Origin: Mortierella alpina | Lineage: Eukaryota; Mortierellomycota; Mortierellomycetes; Mortierellales; Mortierellaceae | NCBI GenBank assembly: GCA_029449245.1 | Contig: JANATF010000009.1 | Location: 620,001 to 684,000 of the forward strand | Direction: 5' to 3' | Length of the DNA: 64,000 nt | Part shown: piece after piece, positions 1 to 11,231 of the stretch | Layout of the letters: every line of letters begins with the position of its first letter | Position numbering within the stretch: the first letter of the stretch is position 1 | Made by a program: the position numbers and the translations under genes | Notes under the pieces: model-generated | What the model was told of the DNA's origin: nothing | What the model saw: only the letters and a program-made list of their open reading frames with translations | Database searches by the model: none

Positions 1-3000
1 CCCATCCGTTCCGCCCATAGCTGGTATCAACTAGGTAATCATGATGAGTGTGGTTAGCGGTGGATCGTCAAGACATTGAGAATTACCACTTCGGGAGAAA
101 GACAGAGCAAGACGGCAACAGAGTCGCGTTTGCGGGCATGAGCCGCAGGTACTGCACCTTGAGACTGGCCTCTGGCTGGTTGCACCACAATAGCAAAAGC
201 AAACAGGCTTTCTGTTATCTAACAACACACCCACAAACAGAACCCGCTCACCCTTTCAATTTTTATTTCTGGGCCAAGTGAGTCGCTCGTTGTGCAATCC
301 TTCCCATTTAGGTGATATTGCGTTTTTTCATGCCCATGTTGTTGACAGCATATTGCCGGGCGAGGTCCCTCTCTCCGTATCTCCTCTGTTTTCACACTGT
401 CTTCTCTGCATGGGCTTTTACCAGCTTCGGGTTTCGCCTCCACGCCATGGGTGTGAGCATAAACATTACTGAGCCGCCTTCTCGCTCTACTCCTTCTCAA
501 CACTCATTCCCCTCTCCCCTTCTGGGCCAGTGGCAATTTGCCCAGATGACTAAATTTTCGGGGGGAAAGGGCCGATTGTGGCACCAGGGTGTGTTGCCAC
601 GGGCAAGACGTCCCAGCCCGTCGTGTTTTCATGTGCACAGTTTGCTGACATTGGAACGCGTCTTATGGCTGCAACGACGTACTATTGCTACTGGCCCGTC
701 CTGAAACTAAGCCTATAGAAACAACCAAACTCTTCACAAGGAGAATAAAACCAGAGCCGAACTAGGCCGCAAACTGTCTGTGAACATCAAGACATATGTC
801 CGTCCTACGTTTCGAATCGGCCTCTAGACAGCAATAGAGGGGCCGTGGGTGTCCTAAAATAAAAAAATAATAAAAAAAGACGCGACAAGAACGGTCGTCT
901 TGGCACCAATCGACCGAGCCCACCGACTGACAGAAAGTGAGATTTACCCACACTCCTTTTTGCTCATCCTTCGCGAGTCCTTTCTTCTCGTCTTCTTGCG
1001 TTCATTTACCCCTATTTAGCACCTGATATTAAAAACTTTTTTTTCATGGGAACTGTGATCCACTTCATCTATCCTGACCCCTCATTGATCGCAGCTACTG
1101 CAGGAACTGAACTTTTTCAGCGATTTTGTGGTTGTGGGCGTGTCTGGTCTGTCCCATCTGTCCAGAGGGTGTGCTTCTCGCTATCCTGCGCGTCCAAGAT
1201 GCATAAGCAGCCACAAAAGAAAAAAGGAACTGTGTCTTATGCATCAAACCACTTTGGTATACACAAGCTGTACGGGTGAGCAAATCTGCCGCGCATGTTA
1301 CAGCCATGGGCTTTTAAGGTATGGTAGAAAGTATTCATGGTGGATCAGGTATTCTTCCAACTCGTTTTCTTTTACGCCAACATCCGTAGTTCTGTTTTGT
1401 CTTGCATATTAGTCTATCACCGCTGTGCATATTCAGATCCCCAGAAACGATGCTCGAATAGAACGGCGTCCACAAAAAACAAATAGAGAGATAGCTACCA
1501 CAATCATCATCATTCCTTTGTGTTTGAAATATAAGCAAACAAGTCGACGTGTGCACATGATCAGGGCTCTCATCGCAGCAGAAACGAGCTCAGGCACGGA
1601 AACGATGTATGCGAACAGACAGTTCGTCAAAAAGAATGACATACAATGTGGGTTAATTGCCTTTGACAAGTGTAAATGATGGTGCATGCTGAGGAGTTCA
1701 TGTTGTAGCGGCTCACTTTTCGCCCTTGTCAACGACATTCTGTAGGTGAAGAGCGCCCAGACCTTCGTGGCCAGAGAGAACAGACTGTAAATGAACTAGT
1801 CGCGCTTTCTTGTGCCAAAAAAAGATAGTCTGTCTACTCGTGTAACAAAACGGGCGGGCAAAGATCAGGGGGTGTACAGTAGAGGTTTGAAGGACATTTT
1901 TTTTTCTGCTGACCTCATTTACTCGCTCATTCACGCCCTTCGCATAATTTTTTTTGTGCAATGGAACGCGCGTTCTTATTATACTTTATGCCTTGACTGG
2001 TCTGGACTTTGTTTCCTTACGCACTCCCAAGTGGTCTACTGCATCCCATGCTCGTGCAATGCGTGTGCATGTGTTGGGAGAGGGCCGAGGCGATTTTGTT
2101 TTTTTTTCCTTTTGTTGTTTTGGAAATAAGAATGATCAAACGGGCGGCACAGATGTCTAGCCTATGTCCGGCGTTGAAGCAAATGCGGTTTTTAGATAGC
2201 ACACATGTGGTCTTGAGATTGCACGGCCTTTTCTCCGCGCTTCATTTCTCGCCCTCTGGCAACAACGCGCGTCTTTTCTTTACTTCACTCGAGAGACGAA
2301 GATTGACCTACCTAGTGTATAGCAAGAAGGCGACTTTCGTTACAGATGGAAGATAGGGACAAAACCCTACATGCAACCCAAAAGAAAAATAAACCCGCTG
2401 CTCCCGCTACATAATGGAACGTCGGAATGAAGCTGAAAAATTCTCACCTCCCTATTTCAAGGCTGTGTGTGAACGGGCAGGGGTTGGAAAAATGGAAGAA
2501 ACGCATGCGTTTAGGCCTGTTCATGCAAAGTTTGTGGTGCAAGTAAGAAACACATGAGCGAACCGATTTCTAGGAGGCTGTGCGACCTTGGTCCTTGGGT
2601 CAATCCAGCCATGCACTGCAATGCATTGCGCACACCCACGACCTTTTTTTTCCCGCACGCACCATTCTTCCTGGTTCGCCACTTGACCCGCGAACTTGGT
2701 TGCTCTGTGCCTCCATGCTACGCTACACACCTGCTCCTGTGGTCTACCGTATGTACAGTGCATGTACATGTACCGTAGATGAAAGGGCAGTGCGCAAAAA
2801 GACCACAAAACGAGCTTTTACCGCGCAAGGATCGCCATCACCGACTAAAAGAGCAGGGCCAGTGCTTAGAATCGGAGATTCATTTATCGACATACTACTG
2901 CTTACCATGTCGCTCCAGTTCTTCTGTGTCATCGCTCCATGCCTGAGATACAAGTCACCCAGGGTGCCTATGTGGACAGCAGGCTCTTCCACCTATGGAT

Positions 3001-3338
3001 GATGGTCTCTTGCTCGGGCGATGGTCAGTCAATCTTATGGCCAGGGGTGTGGTAAGCCTTGTGGCTCGGTCCACATCTCCATCAACCCTCTGTAATTGAC
3101 AGCACGTGCAATTAGCGATCGATCGGAAGGTCACCGTACCCGTCGCTTTACCTTTCGGTCCTCGTCAGTCTTTCGCATTTCTCAACGTCTCTGCGCTGCG
3201 TGGATCTCCTGTTCGTTCTTTTGCGCACAGTCCTCTCGAAATCACTTGCCTGGTCGGATCTTGCACAGAGGAGCTCGATCCTGGGACAATCCATCAGCCC
3301 ACCGAATTTAAATCAGGCCAGAGCCATCGCTCATAATA
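1..3338. other. Intergenic, no supported gene
   Basis: About 3.3 kb with only short overlapping open frames on both strands and no protein motif, tRNA or repeat array that I recognise. Scattered T and A runs are present (near 1035, 1900 and 2100). The last 250 bases are probably the promoter and 5' leader of the cyclin gene that follows. A gene with very short exons could be missed here. Confidence 0.5.
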
Positions 3339-5578
3339 ATGCAGCTCAGCCCTTCAGCCAGCAGCAGCCAGCGCACGTCCGATGGACCAGCTACAACCTC
3401 AGGCGAGTCCATCAGGAGGGACCCCATCAGGACCACAGACGCACCAGCACCAGACACAACAGACCGCGCAGCACCTGTAGATCCTCATTCAAAACCACGC
3501 TCAGGCTCGGGCGCAATTCCGATCACCATGGATGTATACCAGAAGCGGCGGTTGGAGCGGCAGGAACAGGAGCGATTAAAGCAAGAACAGGAGCAGCAGC
3601 GGCCGCAGAAGGACTCCTCAGTGAGCACCACACAGGATCAGAGTAACGCACCTCAGGCCTCTCAGCAACAGGATAAGGCTATTCTGCCATCCTTGGAGAC
3701 GGTGGAGCAGATCGCCAGCATAGTCCAGGCCACTGCACCTGCCATCGCGCCCCTCTTCTCTCAGCCTCAGCAGGTACAAATGCCTGGGCCTGATCTTGCG
3801 AGCATTATCTTTGGGCAGGCACCCCCAATAACCTCTGGAGCTGGCTCAGCAAAGGCAGGAGGGGCTACAGCGAACGGGAACGCACCAAGTACTCATAGTC
3901 AGCAGCGGAGAACCACTGGGGGCGCAATCTCAGGCTCACAATCACAGACACGGACAGCCTCGCCTCCAACACCAGTCTCAGGATCGTCCTCAGGAGCTCA
4001 AAAGAATGTCAACGTTAAAGGACAAAAGGCGATTCATGCGATTGAGCTGATCCGCATCGCAGGGGAGATCTTGCAGCTGTAAGTGCGAACCTGCCTAAAG
4101 AGTGGCATATGCGAGCGAGAATTACGCACAATCAAAAATGGAGCCATAACCTCAATTTATGTTACGGCTGCTGCTCTAGCCCACCCGCTACAATCGGGAC
4201 CTCGTTAGTGTACTACCACAAGTATCGAGCGTATCTACACCAAGCCAACAAGCGCGGCGAGCGGGACAATGAAGCCTCCAAGGCGGACGAATATGTATGA
4301 GCCATTTCAAGCATCCTCGATCCATCTTGATTGCGTTGTTGACCGGTGGTCCAGTCGTACTTTCGTTCTAACAGGTCCTCCCATCTCCTCTCTCGAACCC
4401 TGCAGCTCTTTGCCACCGCATGCCTACATCTGGCATGCAAATGCACAGAAGTGAGCCGCAAAGTCCGGGATCTCGTCAATGTTACCTATAGAGTCATGAA
4501 CCCCAGTCAACCAGCGCTCTCACTCTCTACTAAAGCAGACGACATGCCGCCCAGCGCCACTCGGCCTCCGACTTCTGGATCGAATAGTCAGCAACAGCAA
4601 CATACATATCCAATTGCGCCTCCACCCACTGCAGCGACCTACTGGCATATCCGAGATTCACTTCTTACAACTGAGCTGATGCTGCTACGTATTCTGCAGT
4701 TTGACCTGGACGTTTCTTTGCCCTTCAGTGATGTTCTTCGGATATACAAGGGCATGGGCATGGTGTTTAGCCCGACCGATGAGGAGGCGGCTCAACTCTA
4801 CCCACATGCCTCCAATTTTGATGTCTTTTTGCCAGCAGTGCAGCACTCTCAACATCCTAGTCCAGCGGCGTCTTCACCCAACAAGCACGGAACGCCATCA
4901 TCGTCTTCTTCGTCCTCCTCAGGCCCAGCTCTCACATCTGCAGCGCCTCATACAGGGATTCATCCTACCCTGTCAGCCCTTGTTCAGATTTCAACGACAT
5001 TTTGCATAGATGCGCTTTGCAACTCCAACATTGCACTCAACTCGTCGAGCCGGGCATTGGCGATGGGGTCGATTTATCTGGCCATTCGATCGGCAGGACT
5101 GGAGCTGCCTTTACCCTTCCAGGAATGGTGCTATGCCTGGGGTTCTACCACCATTGCCAGTAGTTTCGGGATCCAGACGGGGCCAGGACAAGGCGCAAGC
5201 ATGGGAACTAGTGTTGGTACAGGCGTATCTGGCGCTAATGGCATTATGGGTTTGACAGGAGGCACGAACAACTTGTTTGTTTCAAGCCCTCGCTTAGCAG
5301 GGCCTGTGACAGCAAAGGATGCCAGTGCGTCGTTTATGGACGGAGTGGAGATGTCAGGCAGTGGCGGAGGTAGTAACAGTAGCTTTGCAGGAGCCAATGG
5401 CCTGCCGACGAGGGACTCTGTCTACTCGCAAACACACTCACCAGTCGGGCACTCACAGAACTCGCCCACAGTCCAAGCATCCCTGGATGGCGCGCTAGAT
5501 GCTGCAGCGGCGCCTGTGAGCATTGTGGACGAGGTCCGACGGGTTGTACAGGAGCTAGGAAGCTTTTACACGCGCTAG
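3339..5578 (+). CDS. Cyclin, cyclin-Q/FAM58-like (predicted CDK10-type kinase partner)
   Basis: Three exons, 3339-4078, 4180-4294 and 4406-5578, give 675 residues. The first 225 or so are Q/S/T-rich and probably disordered. The first cyclin fold starts near residue 228 (AIELIRIAGEILQL, then TIGTSLVYYHKY) and continues with FATACLHLACK and KVRDLVNVTYRVMNP (about 286-318), which resembles the FAM58/cyclin-Q and cyclin-K cyclin box. A 45-residue Q/P-rich insert interrupts the fold before LLTTELMLLRILQFDLDV (about 370-388). A second fold is visible at about 476-522 (SSRALAMGSIYLAIRSAG), followed by a G/S-rich tail. In other organisms cyclin Q activates CDK10; that role here is inferred from family. 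It could instead be a cyclin-L or cyclin-K relative. The 3' end faces the peroxiredoxin gene. Confidence 0.75.
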
Positions 5579-6238
5579 GCTGTCAGCATCCATCACCATG
5601 CCCCATATGTATGACCACTATTACCACCAAAACGATCACTACTTAGACTATTAAAAATGTACGTCTCTTAGTTTCTTCACCCTATTTTCTATCTGTTACA
5701 GGCCTATTGCCACGTACCATGGGCATTTCCTTCAGCACAAACTGTGTTCGCCTAGGACCCAAGTCCTTCGCGACGAAAGCAGCAGTAGCCTATTCCTGAA
5801 GCGGAACCAGCGCGGCGACACTGTGATCAGCCAGAGATCAAAGTCCATGACTTTGACGACGATGTGAGAGAGACACCCATGCCAGTCGGAATGCTGTGCA
5901 TTCTTCTACCCCCTAACCCCGCCTTGTACACTCTGTTCACTCTCTCAACTCCCCCTGCACATCCCCCAGCACATCCCCCTCACTCCGCTTGAAAGAAAGA
6001 TTGATCGATCGAGCTCACTGCTCCTGCTGCTCGAGTTGGAGAAAGCAGCAGTTTTCTCGAAATAGATAGTATAGAGTATAGTATGTGTCTTGCATGGAAG
6101 TGGATCAGAGATGAAATGAGGTCAGTTTTGAGACATCCAAACGTGCGATCCATTGTGGAAGCTGCATGAATGCTTTACTATGAAAGCTGTTTGCAATGTC
6201 TGAATGTTTTGTTTGCGGTGATCAGCGACCACCCCTAT
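5579..6238. other. Convergent 3' region between cyclin and peroxiredoxin genes
   Basis: About 660 bases between two convergent stop codons. It holds the two 3' untranslated regions; an ATTAAA-like signal lies near 5650. No open frame with recognisable coding content was found. Confidence 0.5.
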
Positions 6239-7406
6239 TTACAAAGCAGCAAGGACGGCGTCAGCGCCAGAGACGGAGACGCCCGAGGCAGTCTCGATGC
6301 CGAGGTAGGTGACCTTCAAGTCATCAGCAATCAATGCGAATCTCAGCGATCTCGTAGGACCAAAGCCGATCTTGGTGAGGTCTAAGAAATGACAAAGGGT
6401 GATCAAACGCGTCAGCAAAAAAGGTTGATTCTGTGGCGTTTCAGTATGCCATCATCTTTGTCTCTCGATAATACAATCTGCGACATACCCTGGACGAGGC
6501 CAGTGGCGTTGACAAACTCGCCGTTGCCGTCGGCGGCCATGATGATCTTGTCGTTTGTCTGGGTCCACTTTCCCCAGGCATCCATGACACTGATCACGTA
6601 ATGCAAGAGATATGGCCTGTTAGAATGCCAAAAAAAGCGGGGGAGGAAGGAAACAGTCGCATCCTCGTGTAATATCGCATCTCAACCCCACAACGTTCAG
6701 TGATATGCATATGCAAGGCTGCAAAACGATGGGGAGGGATACAAGCACGTTAACTTACAAGGCATCGGTGGTGGCGAGACAGACGATCTGGTCCACGCCC
6801 TTCTTGACAAACTCGTCGTACTTTTGACGGAACCTTTTTACATTGCGATGTCACAGGAAGAGCCGTTAGATGGATTGTCGTTTAGCAGATTTTTTTCCCC
6901 ATGTTTCAACCACAAAAAAATCCTTACTCGGGCAAGTGCTGGTTGTTGCAGGTGGGGGTGAAGGCACCGGGGACGCCAAAGATGACGACCTTCTTGCCCT
7001 TGAACGAGCTGAGGTCTAAGTTCTGGGGGATACCGCAGGCATGGGCCAGCGAGGGGTCGTACGGGCTGCAAGCAGGAGGAGCAAAGTGTTGGTCATTTTT
7101 TCTCGTTGATTTTCTCACACTTATGCACTGGTCTCCCAGAAGGTGGCTCCCGGTAGGGGGTTCTAGTCTTACCAGTACTTGAGAGTTACCGAAGGGAGAG
7201 TGTCGCCGACTTTGATCTAGGGGTGCGGGCGAGAGAAGGGTGTGTGAGACGAGTCGACGCGTTCAACAACAAATGCGCAGACGTGGTGCGAATCGCGTCA
7301 AGGCGGTAAAAGACAGAGCAGGCAAAGACGGGTGCAGCCATAGCAGACAGACAACGGCCACGAGTGGTCGCAGGAGGAGTCTGCTGAAGCAACCTACCTG
7401 GGTCAT
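6239..7406 (-). CDS. Peroxiredoxin, Prx5/AHP1/PMP20 type
   Basis: Minus-strand gene of about 169 residues in six short exons. The first exon is only nine bases (7398-7406, M-T-Q), the second is 7173-7216, and the stop is TTA at 6239-6241. The protein begins [17 protein letters not shown], runs through [19 protein letters not shown] with the peroxidatic cysteine at residue 57, and continues with a long segment ending in AVLAAL. Prx5-family enzymes reduce hydrogen peroxide and alkyl hydroperoxides with thiols. A second cysteine at 28 precedes the peroxidatic one. The C-terminus is not a canonical SKL/AKL peroxisomal signal, so a cytosolic location is more likely than the peroxisomal one of yeast PMP20. 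A CT-rich leader covers the promoter side, which faces the divergent BAR-SH3 gene. Confidence 0.9.
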
Positions 7407-7735
7407 GGTGGAGAAAAGAGGAGCAGAGAGGAGCGCAGAGCGAGAGAGCGAGAGTGAGAGTGAGAGTGAGTGAGAGCGCGAGAGTGAGGAATGGAACGAA
7501 GAGAGAGAAGGAAAAAAAAAAAAGAATCAGTGGGTAAGCAGAGTGGGTGACGAACCCGAACGTCATATTCTTCCTTGTCGCCCAATCCCAATTCGATTCT
7601 CTCTTTTTCATTCTTCCTCTGTACCTTGCCTCGCCCACCATCCATCCACCCTCTGCCCCTGCTGTCCCTTGTCATCTGCTGTCCCTCTGTATACCCGCTG
7701 CTCTCGCCCCTGCACCATCATCCTTGCTGGACACC

Positions 7736-10122
7736 ATGAGCTGGTAACCCACTCATCGACCGCTGTGTGCACGCGCCATCGATACCCTGCCTGCCAGCCT
7801 GCCTGCCTAACTGCCACACGGACACTAACAGACCCACTGCTCCACTCTGCCTCTCGCTCCTGTGCCTTTCTCTCTCTCCTTCCAACCCTCCTGCCATCTC
7901 TTGCTTCTAGGAAGGGATTGACCAAGGCCGTCTCTCGATTGCCACACACTCTTTCCACAAAGACCGGAATTCGGGATGGTACAGAAACAAGCACTTTTAG
8001 ACTCCTTCGATAAAAATACTTCAAATGCCCCTTCCCGCCCACAGCCCACCCACCCACCTCACTGCAGCCACACATGCCGCCTTCTGTCGTTGCTTTGAAC
8101 ACTGTTTGTCGACGTCAGGACTGAACCTGTATCTACTGCTGCCAATGCCTCAATAGCCACCACCGATCATGAGTTCAAAGACATGAACAACAAGTTCACG
8201 GCGTGTGAAAAGTCCACCACCGCACTCCTCGGCGAAGTGTGCAAATACCGCGACAGCGTCACTGGTAAGGAGGGACACCATGACAGCACGGAGACCTAGG
8301 GATATCATTGAGGCATTTTGCTTGTTATCCTTGGCCCTTGAACTCACCCCAGTTTTCGTCGACTCTTTTTGTCACTCTTGTGTGTGTGAAAAATAGCTCT
8401 GCTGAACCATCAGGCAGAGTTTGGCATTGTTCTCGCAGAGATCTATGATCCATCTCTGGGTGAGCCCAGTGGAGAAGTGACGCCACGCCGTGCTCAAACT
8501 GCTCCAGAATCTGTGCAGGCTGTAGACGACTTTCAGGCTGTGATGAGAGAAATCAGGGATCTTCTACTGCCTGAGGTGGTGCGTGATGTTGGAAGCATGG
8601 CAGCTACGGAGCAAGGCATAACGGCAAGTGTCTTGGCACATCTTCGCTTCCACTAATATCCATACCCTGCTGTTTCATTCCACTCACTAGGACAAACTAG
8701 AGGCGACGGTTGTGCGCCCATTGACAGAGATGCAGAACCTCATGAAAATGATCCGCAAGTCCATCGTCAAGCGCGACCACAAAATGGTCGACTATGATCG
8801 CTTCAGGATCTCACTCAAGAAGTTACAGGACAAGAAGGAGAGAACCCTGAGCGATGAGAAGCAGATCTTCAAGCTAGAATCGCAGCTGGAAGTGGCGACT
8901 GCGGACTATGAAGGACTGAACAACCTGCTAAAGGAAGAGCTGCCGGGCTACTTTTGGCTACGGACTCAGCTGATGGAACCCATCTTCCACACGCTCTTTT
9001 TCCTGCAACTCCGCATCTACAACATCTTGCTGGACCGCATCGATCCGCTGTCCAGGAGCGGATACTATGACCTGACTATGGATGTCGTCCAGGGATATGA
9101 AGCCCGTAAAGGTGACATTACTCCAACGCTCGAGTCGGTCGAGATTATTACCAAGAGGGCCATCACTACCTGTAAGTGCAACTGAAATACCGAAGGATGA
9201 GCACAGGAGGATGTCATGCCACAGCACATCGTTCTTCAAACTCACTTCTCCCTCGTTATACGCTTCTTCTTTCTTCTCTGGAACGCGAAAATGTATCGAT
9301 CCAGCGTATACAAGCAAGTACGGACGACCATCCAATGACTCCAGCCCTACAGGAAGTGCTCCTGGTACACCTAGGAGTTATGGAGCATCGACCGCTTCTT
9401 TGGGCGAGAGCAGGAACCCTTCACCACCGGCGCCTCCAGCACCTCCAGCAACAAAGCCTTGGCAGACCGCAACTACTACGAAGCCATGGCAGCAGGCTGG
9501 AGCGCAAACCTCGCCAGGTCCTTCGGCAGCTCCAAAGCCCTGGCAGGCAGGAACCGCAACGCCGCGTCCTCCCCCTCCTGCCCCAGGACCCAAGCCGTGG
9601 CAAGCGACTGCTACATCAGCACCGACACCTAGACCGTGGCAGGCCGCTGCTACATCCGCTCCCGCACCCAGACCGTGGCAAGCCCCTGCCAGGTCGACAC
9701 AGGAACCCTCACCACCACCTGCATATGCCCATCCACAAGCTGCTCCAGCTCCTGCTCCTGCTGCGGCGCCTGCTGCCTCGTCAGGATACCAGGGACCCAA
9801 TGTCCATTTGCACGTCAGCCCTTTCAGCACAGGACTCATGGGTGCCGTCGCTGCCACAGCTGCGGGTGCTGCCATCCAGGCTGGACAGACGCAGATGGCC
9901 AACAACAAGAAGCCCCCGCCACCGCCGGTACCGAAGCGTCTTGGCGTCAAGATGGTGGTCGCTCTCTACGACTTTGATGCACAGCAACCTGGTGATCTGA
10001 GCTTCAGGAAGGATGATCGCATTGAGATTGTAGAGCGGACAGCTAACACGGACGACTGGTGGACAGGAAAGCTCAATGGCCAAACTGGATCCTTCCCAGG
10101 AAACTACTGCCGCGATGAATAG
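7736..10122 (+). CDS. BAR-SH3 protein, Rvs167/Hob1 family (amphiphysin/endophilin-like)
   Basis: Six exons: 7736-7743, 7911-7978, 8157-8264, 8397-8623, 8691-9171 and 9305-10122, 569 residues. The eight-base first exon joins to give MSWKGLTKAVSRLPH, the expected N-terminus of the family, which fixes the start. The BAR domain spans roughly residues 10-270 (EFKDMNNKF, EATVVRPLTEMQNLMKMI, KSIVKRDHKMVDYDRFR). A linker rich in proline and alanine (about 320-500) carries repeated KPWQ or RPWQ motifs. The SH3 domain is at about 513-566 (ALYDFDAQQPGDLSF, WWTGKLNGQTGSFPGNY). In yeast, Rvs167 acts at endocytic actin patches, bending and cutting the membrane neck. The intron after 8623 uses a GC donor (GCAAGT). 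Confidence 0.93.
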
Positions 10123-10659
10123 CGCGCTGGCCTTCACGGTCTCCACACGCCTAGGTCCTTTCACAACGATTTTAAAAAGCATTGATGCATGCTGTTCTAA
10201 TAAAAAAAAAAGTCGAAGCGCTCTCCTTCCCCGCGCTCGTTTTTGTATGTGTCCAATGAGATAAAGCCATATGGGAGCGACACCGCGACACATGAGAATT
10301 TGGCGCCTGTGGCGGTGCAAAGGCGGCAAGACCTGGACACTGCTGAGCGAAGTTGACGTAGTAGCGGCCGGACCAGCGCGGTCGTTTGCATGACTGGACT
10401 GCAGTGCCGTCGCTCTGCCGTGTGTCGAATAATCACCGGTCTGGGACCCAATGGCTGCTGGAGGCGTCTGAGACCCAGATATCTCCCAGTAGCCCGATCT
10501 CTCAAGAGGGAGCTCTCTTTTTTCCATAAATACGTCGCAAAGCAAACTTGTTGTTCTTCAACCCAAAACACAAGCAAAAGCATAAGCAAAGCTCACACGT
10601 AACAAAACATCAAGAAACACGCACAATTTCTTTATACAAGCAAGGTCCGAGAGAGTAGC
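10123..10659. other. Intergenic region upstream of the cupredoxin gene
   Basis: Holds the BAR-SH3 3' untranslated region (A-rich run near 10200) and the presumed promoter of the next gene. The last 60 bases before the ATG are A/C-rich, as in a fungal 5' leader. No gene was seen. Confidence 0.45.
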
Positions 10660-11082
10660 ATGCATTTCTCTAGCTTGATCGTCGGTGCACTGGTGTGCAT
10701 CGCCCCTACACTGGCAGCGATCCACGAGATCATTGTGAACGACCGAGGCTTCCAGCCCGCGAAGCTGTGCATCCAACTGGGCGACTCTATCCTGTGGAAC
10801 TTTGTCGCTGGTGGGCACAGTGTGGAGGAGACGGACAAGGCGGATTCGTGCACCAGCAAGCGCACGTGGAGCAGCACGACGATGATGCAAGGCTGGCAGT
10901 GGTACCGCATCTTCAACACCACTGGGGTGGTCTGGTATATGTCGGGCATTGGCCAGGACTGTACCCGAGGGTACAAGGGCGCCATCTATGTGGGTGTGCA
11001 GTGCCCTGTGACGAGCAGCCAGGCCTACACGCCGACTCCTGCGACGAGCAGCCAGGCGAGCACGCCGACTTATCCTTATTGA
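10660..11082 (+). CDS. Secreted cupredoxin-like (plastocyanin-fold) protein with lost copper ligands
   Basis: Single exon, 140 residues. Residues 1-20 are a clear signal peptide ending TLAA. The body follows the fungal plastocyanin-like pattern: HEIIVNDRGFQPAKLCIQLGD, then LWNFVAGGHSVEE with the first ligand position His53, then WYMSGIGQDCTRGYKGAI. In functional members the last segment carries a Cys, a His and a Met that bind copper. Here those positions read Ser, Asp or Gly, and Tyr, so type-1 copper binding is unlikely. The C-terminus carries two near-copies of a TSSQA-x-TPT unit (about 118-137). No GPI tail is seen, so the protein is probably released. Function unknown; the nearest known relatives by pattern are extracellular serine-rich cupredoxins. 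Confidence 0.75.
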   Translation: MHFSSLIVGALVCIAPTLAAIHEIIVNDRGFQPAKLCIQLGDSILWNFVAGGHSVEETDKADSCTSKRTWSSTTMMQGWQWYRIFNTTGVVWYMSGIGQDCTRGYKGAIYVGVQCPVTSSQAYTPTPATSSQASTPTYPY

Positions 11083-11231
11083 GATCGCAGTGGTTTTGCC
11101 CATTAAAAAAGAAGTCACTTTGACAAACAAACATTTTTTTCTTTTTTTTTTTTTTCCCTCCTTGACCTGGTTGTCTTCCTGCTCGGCGCATCCATTTCTT
11201 TTTCTTCACTCTCACCGCAATCACCCTCGCC

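Noticed and set aside
9378-9950. 190-codon minus-strand frame
   Set aside because: Antisense of the proline-rich BAR-SH3 linker; Gly/Ala/Cys composition is a mirror of the KPWQ region.
9176-10000. 274-codon overlapping plus-strand frame in BAR-SH3
   Set aside because: An alternate frame of the same exon; it begins before the exon 6 acceptor and lacks domain content.
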